Source: Megaustenia siamemsis (taxonomy: Eukaryota; Mollusca; Gastropoda; Stylommatophora; Ariophantidae). From it: a stretch of 64,000 nt of DNA. The notes beneath the pieces are model-generated. The model did not search any database, had not been told where the DNA came from, and was given only the letters and a program-made list of their open reading frames with translations. Of this stretch, positions 53,691 through 64,000 are shown piece by piece (within the stretch, counting starts at the first letter, position 1; the number at the start of each line of letters is the position of its first letter). Location: assembly GCA_032433765.1 (NCBI GenBank), contig JAVIAB010000160.1, positions 11,785,436-11,849,435 on the forward strand, in the 5' to 3' direction. The position numbers and the translations under genes were made by a program.

Positions 53691-55515
53691 CCATTTCTCA
53701 AAACAGTACCTCAACTATTTCTCACTTCTCAAAAACAGTACCTCAACTATTTCTCACTTCTCAAAAACAGTACCTCAACTATTTCTCACTTCTCAAAAAC
53801 AGTACCTCAAATATTTCTCACTTCTCAAAAACAGTACCTCAACTATTTCCCATTTCTCAAAAACAGTACCTCAACTATTTCTCACTTCTCAAAAACAGTG
53901 CCTCAACTATTTCTCACTTCTCAAAAACAGTACCTCAACTATTTCTCACTTCTCAAAAACAGTACCTCAACTATTTCTCACTTCTCAAAAACAGTACCTC
54001 AACTATTTCTCACTTCTCAAAAACAGTACCTCAACTATTTCTCACTTCTCAAAAACAGTACCTCAAATATTTCTCACTTCTCAAAAACAGTACCTCAACT
54101 ATTTCCCATTTCTCAAAAACAGTACCTCAACTATTTCTCACTTCTCAAAAACAGTGCCTCAACTATTTCTCACTTCTCAAAAACAGTACCTCAACTATTT
54201 CTCACTTCTCAAAAACAGTACCTCAACTATTTCTCACTTCTCAAAAACAGTACCTCAACTATTTCTCACTTCTCAAAACAGTACCTCAACTATTTCTCAC
54301 TTCTCAAAAACAGTACCTCAACTATTTCTCACTTCTCAAAAACAGTACCTCCACTATTTCCCATTTCTTAAAAACAGTACCTCCACTATTTCCCATTTCT
54401 CAAAAACAGTACCTCAACTATTTCCCATTTCTCAAAAACAGTACCTCCGCTTTTTCTCATTTCTCAAAACAGTACCTCAACTATTTCCCATTTCTCAAAA
54501 ACAGTACCTCAACTATTTCCCATTTCTCAAAACAGTACCTCAACTATTTCCCATTTCTCAAAAACAGTACCTCAACTATTTCCCATTTCTCAAAAACAGT
54601 ACCTCAACTATTTCCCATTTCTCAAAAACAGTACCTCAACTATTTCTCACTTCTCAAAAACAGTACCTCAACTATTTCTCACTTCTCAAAAACAGTACCT
54701 CCACTATTTCCCATTTCTCAAAACAGTACCTCAACTATTTCCCATTTCTCAAAAACAGTACCTCAACTATTTCCCATTTCTCAAAAACAGTACCTCAACT
54801 ATTTCCCATTTCTCAAAAACAGTACCTCAACTATTTCCCATTTCTCAAAAACAGTACCTCAACTATTTCCCATTTCTCAAAAACAGTACCTCAACTATTT
54901 CCCATTTCTCAAAAACAGTACCTCAACTATTTCCCATTTCTCAAAAACAGTACCTCAACTATTTCCCATTTCTCAAAAACAGTACCTCAACTATTTCCCA
55001 TTTCTCAAAAACAGTACCTCAACTATTTCCCATTTCTCAAAAACAGTACCTCAACTATTTCTCACTTCTCAAAAACAGTACCTCAACTATTTCTCACTTC
55101 TCAAAAACAGTACCTCCACTATTTCCCATTTCTCAAAAACAGTACCTCAACTATTTCCCATTTCTCAAAAACAGTACCTCAACTATTTCCCATTTCTCAA
55201 AAACAGTACCTCAACTATTTCCCATTTCTCAAAAACAGTACCTCAACTATTTCCCATTTCTCAAAAACAGTACCTCAACTATTTCCCATTTCTCAAAAAC
55301 AGTACCTCAACTATTTCTCACTTCTCAAAAACAGTACCTCAACTATTTCCCATTTCTCAAAAACAGTACCTCAACTATTTCCCATTTCTCAAAAACAGTA
55401 CCTCAACTATTTCCCATTTCTCAAAAACAGTACCTCAACTATTTCCCATTTCTCAAAAACAGTACCTCAACTATTTCCCATTTCTCAAACAGTACCTCAA
55501 CTCTTCCTAATTTCT
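53690..55515 (+). repeat. 32-bp minisatellite, about 57 units, open in all three plus frames
   Basis: Unit CAGTACCTCAACTATTTCCC, ATTTCTCAAAAA. CCCATTTC and CTCACTTC variants occur in long runs, and rare 31-bp units (CAAAACAG) change the frame. The unit has no plus-strand stop, so frames of 309 and 465 codons result (QYLNYFPFLKNSTSTISHFS type). I treat them as non-genic. Confidence 0.93.
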
Positions 55516-55789
55516 CAAAAGAAGAACTACTACCCTTGTACTCACCACTAATGTCTATTTTAGGCAGTCCTCATTAGTTCCGTCTGTGAAGTTCCTGTTT
55601 CATTATCTTCCTGGTCGTTCTGCCAGGCATTCTAAGATTACTGTTTCTACTTTCACTTTGTCGATTCCATTCAGGTCCATGCCTGCGTATACTCATCAAT
55701 CAACTAAACCAGTGGTTCCCAACTTTTCGTAACAGAAGAACCCCATGACGCACACTTTCATAAATTGGGCAAATCACATTTGAACATGA

Positions 55790-56260
55790 ATAATCATCAT
55801 CATCATTGGGTGCCTTATCCGCATCGAAGGTTGGCTACCATGGAGCGCCATCCCACTCTGTCTCTTGCTTTGATGGTGCAGATTGTCATAGGTAGACTTG
55901 TCCATCTTTTGATGTTACTCGTCCATGTTAGTCTTGGTCTGCCTCTGCTTCTTTTACCTTGTATTTTCCCTTCCAAGATTACTTTTAGTAGGCTGTTGTG
56001 TCTTTTAACATGCCCCCAAAATTTCATTTGTCTTGTTCTAATTGTGTTTAGTGGTTCTCTTTTCATTTTTAGTTGTTTTAAAACTTCATCGTTTGTTTTC
56101 TTTTCTTTCCATCCAATTTTACCTATTCTTCTATAGATCCACATTTCAAAGACTTCAATTTTCTGTTCTGTTTTCTGGTCTAATGTCCATGCTTCTGCAC
56201 CATACATGAATATTGAGAAAATGTAACATTTTGCTATTCTTAGTTTTAGCCCTGGTGAAA
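55790..56260 (-). mobile_element. LINE group E, longest open copy
   Basis: 56300-55815 on the minus strand is open for 161 codons: GLKLRIAKCYIFSIFMYGAE, AWTLDQKTEQKIEVFEMWIY, RRIGKIGWKEKKTNDEVLKQ, RQMKFWGHVKRHNSLLKVIL, RGRPRLTWTSNIKRW and RVGWRSMVANLRCG. This is the C-terminal part after the catalytic block. ATGAAT-like words at both edges hint at a short TSD. Confidence 0.82.
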
Positions 56261-57065
56261 ATGAATGCATGCAACTAATACCAGTGCTAAATTGCAACAA
56301 TTTATATTTTGCAAATGTAAATCAACAACAATCAAGTAAATTAAAAAAGGAAATAAATATTAAGATAAAAGGACATTTGCTAATATAGTTACACAAAAAC
56401 ATAAAATGATACACAAATTGCTTGAAAATATATCACAGAATTCACGGAAGTCATGCACTGCGCTGAGATCTTTGTGTTATAATGAAAAATATTGCCGAAT
56501 AGGAATGATTACGGTCATAAAACAAACACAAAGACATTACATATTACACACCAGAAGCACGCTATATATTAATTAATGTTTCTGTTCGATACGTCAGTCA
56601 CTAATAGATGAAAGAGCTTTAACACGTTTTAAGTTCAATATTATAAAGACACAACAATTCATGCACAATAATCTTGTATCTTGGTTGTGACACGCGTTCT
56701 CCGTGTCCTAATCAAGTTCACAAGATGTAAGAAACATTCTTGGGATAGCATTCACCAGACTTATGTATTGGTTCATTTACGTACACTAATTTGCTTCTTC
56801 AGGCCTCTTGGGGTATTCGCTCCTCGGGTTGAGAATCACTGGACTAGTCCAAGGATTTTAAAAATTGATCGATTACTTACTTTCATGTGTTAATCTCTTG
56901 GTACTTTTCACGCCTGTTTAGCTGTTTGATAACATGCTATACAAAGAAAACTTATTTACTTTTCAAGCGTTTCATTTATATTTATGTTTTCTTGTTGGTT
57001 AGCTTTCAGCAAACAATTTAAAGTATTTTCTCGATGCTTTTACAAATTATGATTTGAAGAATTGG
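56261..57065. other. Unannotated AT-rich interval
   Basis: No gene, array or element end found. Confidence 0.45.
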
Positions 57066-57305
57066 TTAGTAGCCTCCGTCAGTCATAGTTGATTAGTAGC
57101 CTCCGTCAGTCATAGTTGATTAGTAGCCTCCGTCAGTCATAGTTGATTAGTAGCCTCCGTCAGTCATAGTTGATTAGTAGCCTCCGTCAGTCATAGTTGA
57201 TTAGTAGCCTCCGTCAGTCAAAGTTGATTAGTAGCCTCCGTCAGTCATAGTTGATTAGTAGCCTCCGTCAGTCATAGTTGATTAGTAGCCTCCGTCAGTC
57301 ATAGT
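57066..57305 (+). repeat. 27-bp array grown from the LINE D 3' terminus, 9 units
   Basis: Unit TAGTAGCCTCCGTCAGTCAT, AGTTGAT. The same sequence occurs once at the end of the other LINE D copy (36668-36695), so the array is an expansion of the LINE's terminal segment. One unit has CAAAG for CATAG. Confidence 0.92.
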
Positions 57306-58045
57306 TGAACGTGGATTGTGCAGCGCCCCAAGGAAATTTATTTGTTTTCTTTTCTTTCGCTGTGTATGTTTCTCTTTTTCTATGAATCTGTTTGCTTCTT
57401 GTTTGAGAAGGTTGTTGTTGTTGTTAACGTAATGCCATGAGGTGATGCGGGTGGGAGGGGGGGGGTGTGCCCTTTGATTCATTGATGTGGCGGGTCGTGA
57501 TGGCTTACTTGACATTCCCGGCTCTTACTGGAGAGGTTGGAGTTCATCTATCTCAGGCTATGCTGGGAAACTACTAGTCCAGCCCAGAGGTACTGCTATA
57601 CTGGGTCTTCTATATCAGTAACAGCCACCACTACAGGGAACACGGCGATACTAGCTTGTGTTAGCCAGCCTGTTTTGACGCAGACTGTCACCAGGGAAGA
57701 CCGCGAGGAGGTAGAACTGCTAGGTCTTGAGCAGCTGATGGTGCGCCGACCCTGCTATTGCGACCGAAGGTCGAAGGCACTTCTGCACCCCTTGTTTGGG
57801 GTAGAACTTTAGAGTGTGTTTCCAAAGATTTGTGTCTACACCTATCTCTTCCAAGATTGAAGGCTTTATATTCAGAGTCTTCATGTCACGTTTACAAAAG
57901 TCTTGAAATCGAAGTTTTGGACGCCCCCTAGTTCTTTTGAGATCTGCTAGTTGTCCATAAAGTATATCTTTTGGTATGCGGCCATCTTTCCATATGGTAT
58001 AAGTGGCCAAGCCAGTAACCACGAGACCAACCAGTCCCCATAATA
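57306..58045 (-). mobile_element. LINE group D 3' fragment with longer 3' region
   Basis: The minus strand gives WKDGRIPKDILYGQLADLKR, TRGRPKLRFQDFCKRDMKTL and NIKPSILEEIGVDTNLWKHT, then a 3' region of about 500 bp. The part at 57418-57805 is absent from the 36665-37099 copy, so one copy has an internal deletion or the other an insertion. Confidence 0.77.
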
Positions 58046-58084
58046 CCTCAAATAAATAAAAAAGTAATGCGATTTTACTAAAAT

Positions 58085-58490
58085 AAGCCACGACAGAAAT
58101 GCATTTCTATTGCCAACATCAGAATGAAAGAATAGTCATCTTTGACCAACTAGTCATAAGGAAAAAAGAGATGTCGGGGTCGACGAAGTGAGATGATACT
58201 AGGTAGCATTGTTTCACAGCACGGTCAACAGTCAACAGAATTTGTACGATACAGTGAGGACAGGGAAACGTGGAAGAACATGATCGCCAGCGTCTACCGG
58301 TATGGCACACGATGCTGAAGATGATGATAAACATAATGTTGATGATTGATGATTATGATGATGATGAATATGATGGTAATAATTATGATAGATATGATGA
58401 GTGATGCGGGAACAAATGGAACATTTTGTAACAACCTGAATAATCGGGGGCAAAAAGATATGAGGGAAAAAAGAGTAAAGATGATGGACT
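58085..58490 (+). mobile_element. Decayed LINE group A/B 3' ends
   Basis: Words such as GGTCAACAGTCAACAGAATT, GAACATGATCGCCAGCG and ACCGGTATGGCACACGATG match the end of group B; a second weak piece at 58410-58490 resembles group A. Confidence 0.6.
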
Positions 58491-58494
58491 GCTA

Positions 58495-58815
58495 AGACAA
58501 CGTGCAGACATTGAGAAACAATAAGAAAATGTTTGAACAACTGTAGAGACAGTCTTGAAGACAACGTGCAGACATTGAGAAACAATAAGAAAATGTTTGA
58601 ACAACTGTAGAGACAGTCTTGAAGACAACGTGCAGACATTGAGAAACAATAAGAAAATGGTTGAACAACTGTAGAGACAGTCTTGAAGACAACGTGCAGA
58701 CATTGAGAAACAATAAGAAAATGTTTGAACAACTGTAGAGACAGTCTTGAAGACAACGTGCAGACATTGAGAAACAATAAGAAAATGTTTGAACAACTGT
58801 AGAGACAGTCTTGAA
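58495..58815 (+). repeat. 64-bp minisatellite, 5 units
   Basis: Unit AGACAACGTGCAGACATTGA, GAAACAATAAGAAAATGTTT, GAACAACTGTAGAGACAGTC, TTGA. Units are almost identical. Minus-strand frames of up to 233 codons across this and the SINE are artefacts. Confidence 0.93.
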
Positions 58816-58839
58816 GAGACATGATAACTTTGATAGTTA

Positions 58840-59296
58840 GGCAAAGTCAAGCTAAAGTACAAGACTTGAATCGGTGTCTTAGCACGCGAGTTTCCACCCA
58901 TATGTGCTCGGCCGCCTATCTTAGCACGCGAGTTTCCACCCATATGTGCTCGGCCGCCTATCTTAGCACGCGAGTTTCCACCCATATGTGCTCGGCCGCC
59001 TATCTTAGCACGCGAGTTTCCACCCATATGTGCTCGGCCGCCTATCCAGAAGTGTTCGGAGACTTCTGAAGAGTGCCGCTTCAAGCATCGAAACGCACGA
59101 TGCGAGGCGGCGATCTTTACCTTCCCAGAGTAGCACCCTGGTATCCAATTCTGCCAGTGGCTAGGTCGACCACGGGGGTATTTTTTTTCAACTATATGTA
59201 CAATTCACACTGCTTCCAGCGGGAATCGAAGACGGGTAGTTCGAACGTCGGAGCCAAGTCGGGTGGTTTTAACAACTAGGCTACTGAGGTCCCCGT
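58840..59296 (-). mobile_element. SINE C with an internal 42-bp array
   Basis: Collinear with 2188-2500, but the segment near the SINE 3' end, CTTAGCACGCGAGTTTCCAC / CCATATGTGCTCGGCCGCCT on the plus strand, is present four times (58878-59045). The tRNA-like head is at the right (GTTCGATTCCCGCTGGAAGC region on the minus strand). Confidence 0.83.
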
Positions 59297-59399
59297 AGCA
59301 TAGTACTTGATGATAATGATGGTGGTGATGACTGCGTTATTGATGTATAGAAAGAACTGAAAGGTATGTCTATTTTTAATCATTTATATTTATTTATGT

Positions 59400-60020
59400 T
59401 GAAGAAGCAAAAAAAAAGGTCTCAGTCTGCATAGTAAGAAAATAGAAGTAATGGTTATCAAAGAAACAATCATCACCATCATGCAACATAAAAAATAAAC
59501 AGGACAAATCTGAAACAAGTGTAACGAGTCAAATACTTGGGCACAATAACATCAGATGGAAGATGCACCACAGAAATAAAGAGCAGAATAGCTCAGGCCA
59601 AAATAGAATTTCAGTAAATGAAAAATATCTTATGCAACAAATCTAGGTCAATAGAAATGAGAAAGAGAGTTCATCGGTGCTATATAAAACCAATTCTGAC
59701 CTATGGAGGCAAATCATGGACAGTAGACAAACAAATGAAAAGACGATTAGAGGCCACAGAGATGGGATTTCTCAGAAGAATGTTGAAAGTCTAGACAGCT
59801 AAATAGACCAAAGAGGAAGTTCTCGAAATTTCAAAGAGGCCAACACAAAAAGGGAACTCCTAAAAAACATTTTTAAAAATACTGGATAGCTTGGTGTCAT
59901 GACATGGAAAACAATCAACAACAGAACTGGTACGATGCACTGTAGATAGAGGATTGTGGAAGGACAAGATCGATCGCCTACGCCAATCGGTATGGCCCCA
60001 AGATGATAATGATGATGTTG
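59400..60020 (+). mobile_element. LINE group B, decayed copy
   Basis: Runs from a KKGLSL-like word to NRYG with many stops: SDGRCTTEIKSRIAQAKI, MRKRVHRCYIKPILTYGG, RRLEATEMGFLRRMLKV. A deletion near 59870 removes the TTGKIKGKRDRG segment. Confidence 0.75.
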
Positions 60021-60129
60021 AAGATCCTTTGCGTTAAAGTTGTTTAGTCTACCAGTATTGTGCGTATGGTACTAAACATGACAAAAAAAGCAAATGGTAT
60101 GATCAGGTCGCACGTCATTTACATAATGT

Positions 60130-60332
60130 TGCATTCACCACAGCCCGTTTGAAAGAATCTCTGTTTCCAGCCAGATATCCCACTTCTTCTGTTGTCATGT
60201 TCAAGGTTCTTTCATGTTTTGAGATCGGCTTTTTCGTTGTCTGACCCAATGCGTCATCCAGGAACCATACCTTCCATTATTGTTCTTTCCACCCTGCTGT
60301 GTCTTTTCACGTAGTCATCGTATTTTAATTTC
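60130..60332 (-). mobile_element. LINE group G, C-terminal part of a split copy
   Basis: The minus strand has VKRHSRVERTIMEGMVPG and a GNRDSFKRAVVNATLC-like end. Its upstream half lies at 61339-61430. Unlike the copy at 13676, its 3' end is not amplified. Confidence 0.75.
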
Positions 60333-61338
60333 CTTTGTGAAGATGGCGGATCTAGTCCACGTCCTCTCGATCGCTGCAGAAAGTGCTCCCGGGGTCTGAT
60401 TGATTTCAGATCTCCGTAGCACTTTTCTGCGTTAAAGTCAAAATGATGATATACTTAATATATCTGTGTCGCTAAAGCGAGGTCGTAGGCCGACAACAGT
60501 CCGTTTTTGACAAATCAAGTGTTGTGAATGAGACCCTCCACCATCTAGACTTGATCTGCGCTTTACGTCACATTGGTGCAGATCATGACCGTTGTTGGAA
60601 TTCTTTGACGCAAGTCATTTCCATATTACACATTAAAGTAAACTACTTCGTCAGCCGCAGTTTTGTCTCTTTGGGGAATTTGCTTCGTGTTTTGTTCGTC
60701 GTAGGCTGCTTACACTACAGTAATCAGACATAAATCTAAAGGGAGCGAGATTGTGTGTTCGGCGACATTTTTGTGTGCTACGTCATCGTAATGGTTCCCT
60801 AAACCGGCCGTGCGAAAATCTTACGGTCTGCTGTTTGATGTGTTCGGAATTGGAGTCATCAACGATGGCCTAACACCATCAAGTGCTACAACGATCATCA
60901 TTTTCAAGAGGACGTGACTTACCGGCAGTTGGGGATAGGCGGCGGGAACAGTTGGAGGCTGTGCATGAAAAGTGTTCCTTGTTACAGTTTCCTCATATTC
61001 CAAGTAGCATGTCTGTGTTAGTCACCTCTAGTGACTCGGGCAGATGGTGCTCGTAAACCTGGGAGGGCCGACCATCTAAGGGCAGAATACCCCTACTGAA
61101 AAGATCATCTGCTGCCTTGCAGGAAGATTGGGGACAATCAAAGGCTAAGGAAAGCAAACCTGAACAAAATGCTGGCTGAAATCGGATGCACTGGGCCACT
61201 GGCGCAGAACACAGTGCAGCGTTTTAACAGGTATTCAAGCGGAGTGGATCTAACAGGCTTAAACAGACAGCTGTCTTCGTGTGAGAGTCTGGAGTCCTAC
61301 TCTGATTGAGTCCTGATCGCAGAGAGAGAGAGAGAGAG
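60333..61338 (+). mobile_element. 1.0-kb composite insertion with LINE H tail, interrupting LINE G
   Basis: LINE G sequence is collinear across the gap, and ATTTC occurs at both junctions (60328-60332 and 61339-61343), so 60333-61338 entered as one piece. It starts CTTTGTGAAGATGGCGG. It contains a Repeat X segment at 60830-61008 and ends at 61240-61338 with the last 60 bp of the LINE H frame (QTAVFVRESGVLL-like) and a (GA)n tail. The rest is unassigned, with several CpG and one TACGTCA at 60781. No protein motif was found. Confidence 0.65.
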
Positions 61339-61430
61339 ATTTCTTCTGTAGAATGGTGTTTATAAGGCAGTTGTTTAATGTTTAAGTCTTGTAATATGTC
61401 TTCATTGTTCTTTTTCATTATCTAAGATAT
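61339..61430 (-). mobile_element. LINE group G, upstream part of the split copy
   Basis: The minus strand gives MKKNNEDILQDLNIKQLPY, matching KKKSNEDILKDLNINK of the 13676 copy. Confidence 0.72.
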
Positions 61431-61920
61431 CTTAAGGTTTTTTCTGTTGCATTTCGGTAACAACAATATAACAAAAATAATTAAGAGACAAATTAGTCAG
61501 AAAATCATCGGGAGCGACCGGCTGTGGTTTCTCCCTGGAAATTTTGCTCTGCATCTGTCATGGACAACAAAGACATATAATAATGGAGAACGACACATCG
61601 CCGAAATAAGACATAGCAAGCCTAGAGTGAAACAGAGATAGTTAATGGGTTAGAGCAACGCCTATTGATCAAGATGGTCCAGACTCCATTTTTAATCTTT
61701 GCCATAGTTGTTCAGAAAGACACGGGGGTTCATCCATCCTATGAAAAGAGAAAAGATGCACCATACAGTTCTAATGAAAAGAAGAGGCGGCCTGGCGTAT
61801 TACTGACACCACCACTAGTATATGTATTAGTTGTCATGACATGAACAATTGCAATGAATTCCACATTCCCACACTTTAACTTTGTGAAGTCTTAGTTTGA
61901 GTAAGGGGTTAAGGCAAAGA
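61431..61920. other. Mostly unannotated; SINE A/B body scrap
   Basis: 61725-61815 has GGGGGTTCATCCATCCTATG and GAGGCGGCCTGGCGTATTAC, diverged pieces of the SINE A/B body without a head. The rest shows nothing recognisable. Confidence 0.5.
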
Positions 61921-62140
61921 AATGCAAATGAATGCATAAAAATGCGAAGCTGCAGTAAAGTTGAATGTGAGGGAGAATTGAAAAAAAAAATATAGAAGAA
62001 AATGGTATGGTTAAAGCTTTACGTGATTAGTAGACGACACAGATTTGAACGACGTTTCGGCTGAATAGACCTTCAGCAGGAACAAACAATCAACACGCAC
62101 ACACAGATATGTAAATAAATAAAAATGGAGACAAATAATA
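61921..62140 (-). mobile_element. Dispersed CTGAAGG/CCGAAAC repeat
   Basis: Same family and extent as 7690-7905: AATGCGAAGCTGCAGTAAAG at one end, the core at 62060-62090, and ACACAGATATGTAAATAAA at the other. Confidence 0.55.
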
Positions 62141-62187
62141 ATAAATTAATATTATTATAGAGGGAAACTTCCGAGGCGATAATTCAG

Positions 62188-62567
62188 GGAATCATAGGAA
62201 GAAAAGGTATGTACTAAAGCACTCAGAAAAAAATGACAAATAAACAACAGTAAAAAACAAAGAACAATATATGGTCCGAAGCAGGATCGAACCCGTACTC
62301 CATGGCACTGCGCCTTGCCACGAGAAGCTGAACGCTAAGTTAGGAACACTGCCACTCAGCTAACAGTTGGCTGTAACAGCTAAAGATAGCCCAGTGGCAG
62401 TGTTCCTAAGCGTTCGGCTTCTCGTGGCAAGGAGCAGTGCCATGGAGTACGGGTTCGATCCTGCTTCGGAGCATGTATTGTTCTTTGTTTTTTTTTTTCT
62501 GTTGTTGTTTATTTGTCATTTTGTTCCGAGTGCTATAGTACATACCTCTTCTTCCTATGATTCCGTG
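62188..62567. mobile_element. Head-to-head inverted pair of tRNA-derived SINEs
   Basis: Arms 62188-62364 and 62386-62567 are reverse complements (GGGAATCATAGGAAG/CTTCCTATGATTCC at the ends) around a 21-bp spacer. Each arm has a tRNA-like head with TAGCTGAGTGGCAGTG (A-box-like) and GGGTTCGATCCTGC (B-box). The right arm lacks five or so bases near CCTAAGCGTT, so the arms are not an exact copy. Confidence 0.75.
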
Positions 62568-62884
62568 AAATAAAAATCCTGAGTCTCACACGTCGTGGCG
62601 ACCGCTCTGACCAAACGCTGATCGTTCTGATCCTGTCGTGAGCCCCCCCCCCCCCCCCTCTCCGACATACACCAGCAATAGTAATGTATCGTCAAGATAG
62701 TTGCACAACAATATTAGGAAACTCGTGATAAGAGATGCGGAGCAGGAGACAATCTGATCATCAGAAGAAGCCCCGTTTAGCAAGTGCTTGAGCCCTTTAG
62801 CTTCCTTTGATACTCTAGAGTGAGCTGAGCCTCCAACCAACCTGGAGCTTCTGCGTTGACACAATTTTATTTTGAGAAAAATGT
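62568..62884. other. Unannotated interval with a C-run
   Basis: A C17 run at about 62643-62659; otherwise no feature. A 92-codon minus frame here has no recognisable domain. Confidence 0.45.
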
Positions 62885-63120
62885 AAATGAGAACAATCAG
62901 GAAAAATAACCACCGCCGAAGTGAAATGTGTTAGACGCATGACAGGAAACAGCCTTGGAGATAAGATCGAAAGTGAAGAGTTAAGGGGGAAAACTTTAAT
63001 TAATCCCCGCTGTTGAATACATCAAGTGACAACAAAATAGCACGTGATCAAACAGATTAAACTAATGGTGTGAAAACGAGCCTTCAACTCTAGGATAACA
63101 CCAGATCAATGAGCTCACCG
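62885..63120 (+). mobile_element. LINE group C remnant
   Basis: The plus strand gives KITTAEVKCVRRMTGNSLGD, KIESEELRGKT and a decayed IPAVEYIK segment. Confidence 0.72.
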
Positions 63121-63186
63121 TGAGATAATGAGTTGATTAAATATCAGAGACACAGAAAACATAGCCGTAGGACGATTAAAACAGAA

Positions 63187-63804
<618 letters not shown>

Positions 63805-63852
63805 ATCCATCTATCCATCTATCCATCCATCCATCCATTCATCCATCTATGT

Positions 63853-64000
63853 TTATCTGTATGTCTGTCTTCTATTGTACTTTCGAGCAGAAGACTGCAC
63901 TTAGGGCACTAATTCATGTCCCACGACATGAATCTCAGTTATCAAGTGTCAGACCTTGCACATGACCCGCAATGTCCGCACGTCTCTGTTCTGGGCGAGT
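63853..64000. other. Right edge of the window
   Basis: Mixed-composition sequence (CGAGCAGAAGACTGCACTTA, CACATGACCCGCAATGTCCG). It may belong to a further retroelement, but there is too little to judge. Confidence 0.35.

Noticed and set aside
54154..55551. 465-codon frame QYLNYFPFLKN...
   Set aside because: Entirely made of the 32-bp minisatellite; all plus frames are open alike.
58383..59084. 233-codon minus frame across the 64-bp array and SINE C
   Set aside because: Built of repeat units and SINE sequence; no independent coding evidence.
60524..60733. 69-codon plus frame MNETLHHLDLICALRH...
   Set aside because: No recognisable domain; lies inside the composite insertion 60333-61338.

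Overview
The window looks like a gene-poor stretch of an invertebrate nuclear genome. It has spliced exons with GT/AG borders, many decayed non-LTR retrotransposons (LINEs), tRNA-derived SINEs with target-site duplications (TSDs), and a very high load of minisatellites. By my tally about 18 kb of the 64 kb is tandem repeat. The element mix would suit a lophotrochozoan, most likely a gastropod mollusc, but nothing here proves the taxon. I see no bacterial operons, rRNA, CRISPR array or intact tRNA gene.

The one convincing host gene is on the minus strand: the 5' part of a rhodopsin-like (class A) G-protein-coupled receptor, probably a peptide receptor. Exon 1 (38588-38345) carries the extracellular N-terminus and most of TM1. 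Exon 2 (35637-35525) carries the GIVGN motif of TM1 and TM2 with its conserved Asp. Exon 3 (8512-8373) carries ECL1, the TM3 Cys and the E-R of the DRY-type motif. The phases join exactly (1, 0, 2). The spacings N1.50 to D2.50 (28), D2.50 to the ECL1 Trp (20) and the TM3 Cys to R3.50 (25) match the family. I could not find TM4-TM7, which should lie beyond the left edge. Intron 1 is 2.7 kb and intron 2 about 27 kb.

Layout: 1-8.3 kb holds LINE/SINE fragments and minisatellites. 8.37-8.51 kb is receptor exon 3. 8.5-35.5 kb is intron 2, with several minisatellites, an 8.3-kb foldback element at 16.9-25.2 kb (arms about 4 kb, 79-bp loop) and a 3.5-kb RNase H-bearing LINE with an 11-bp TSD. 35.5-38.6 kb is exon 2, intron 1 and exon 1; part of intron 1 is a tandem repeat of the exon-1 splice-donor region. 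38.6-64 kb holds nested LINEs and SINEs, a possible hAT-like element, and long 28-, 31-, 32-, 38- and 41-bp arrays, ending near a pure (TATC) tract of about 154 units.

LINE fragments fall into groups that I label A to H by their C-terminal reading frames. The labels are mine, not database names. A recurring theme is that tandem arrays begin exactly at the 3' end of a LINE or SINE and use that end as the monomer (groups D, F and G, and SINE C). The same happens to the receptor's exon-1 donor. That repeated association is the most unusual pattern here, together with the intronic foldback element.
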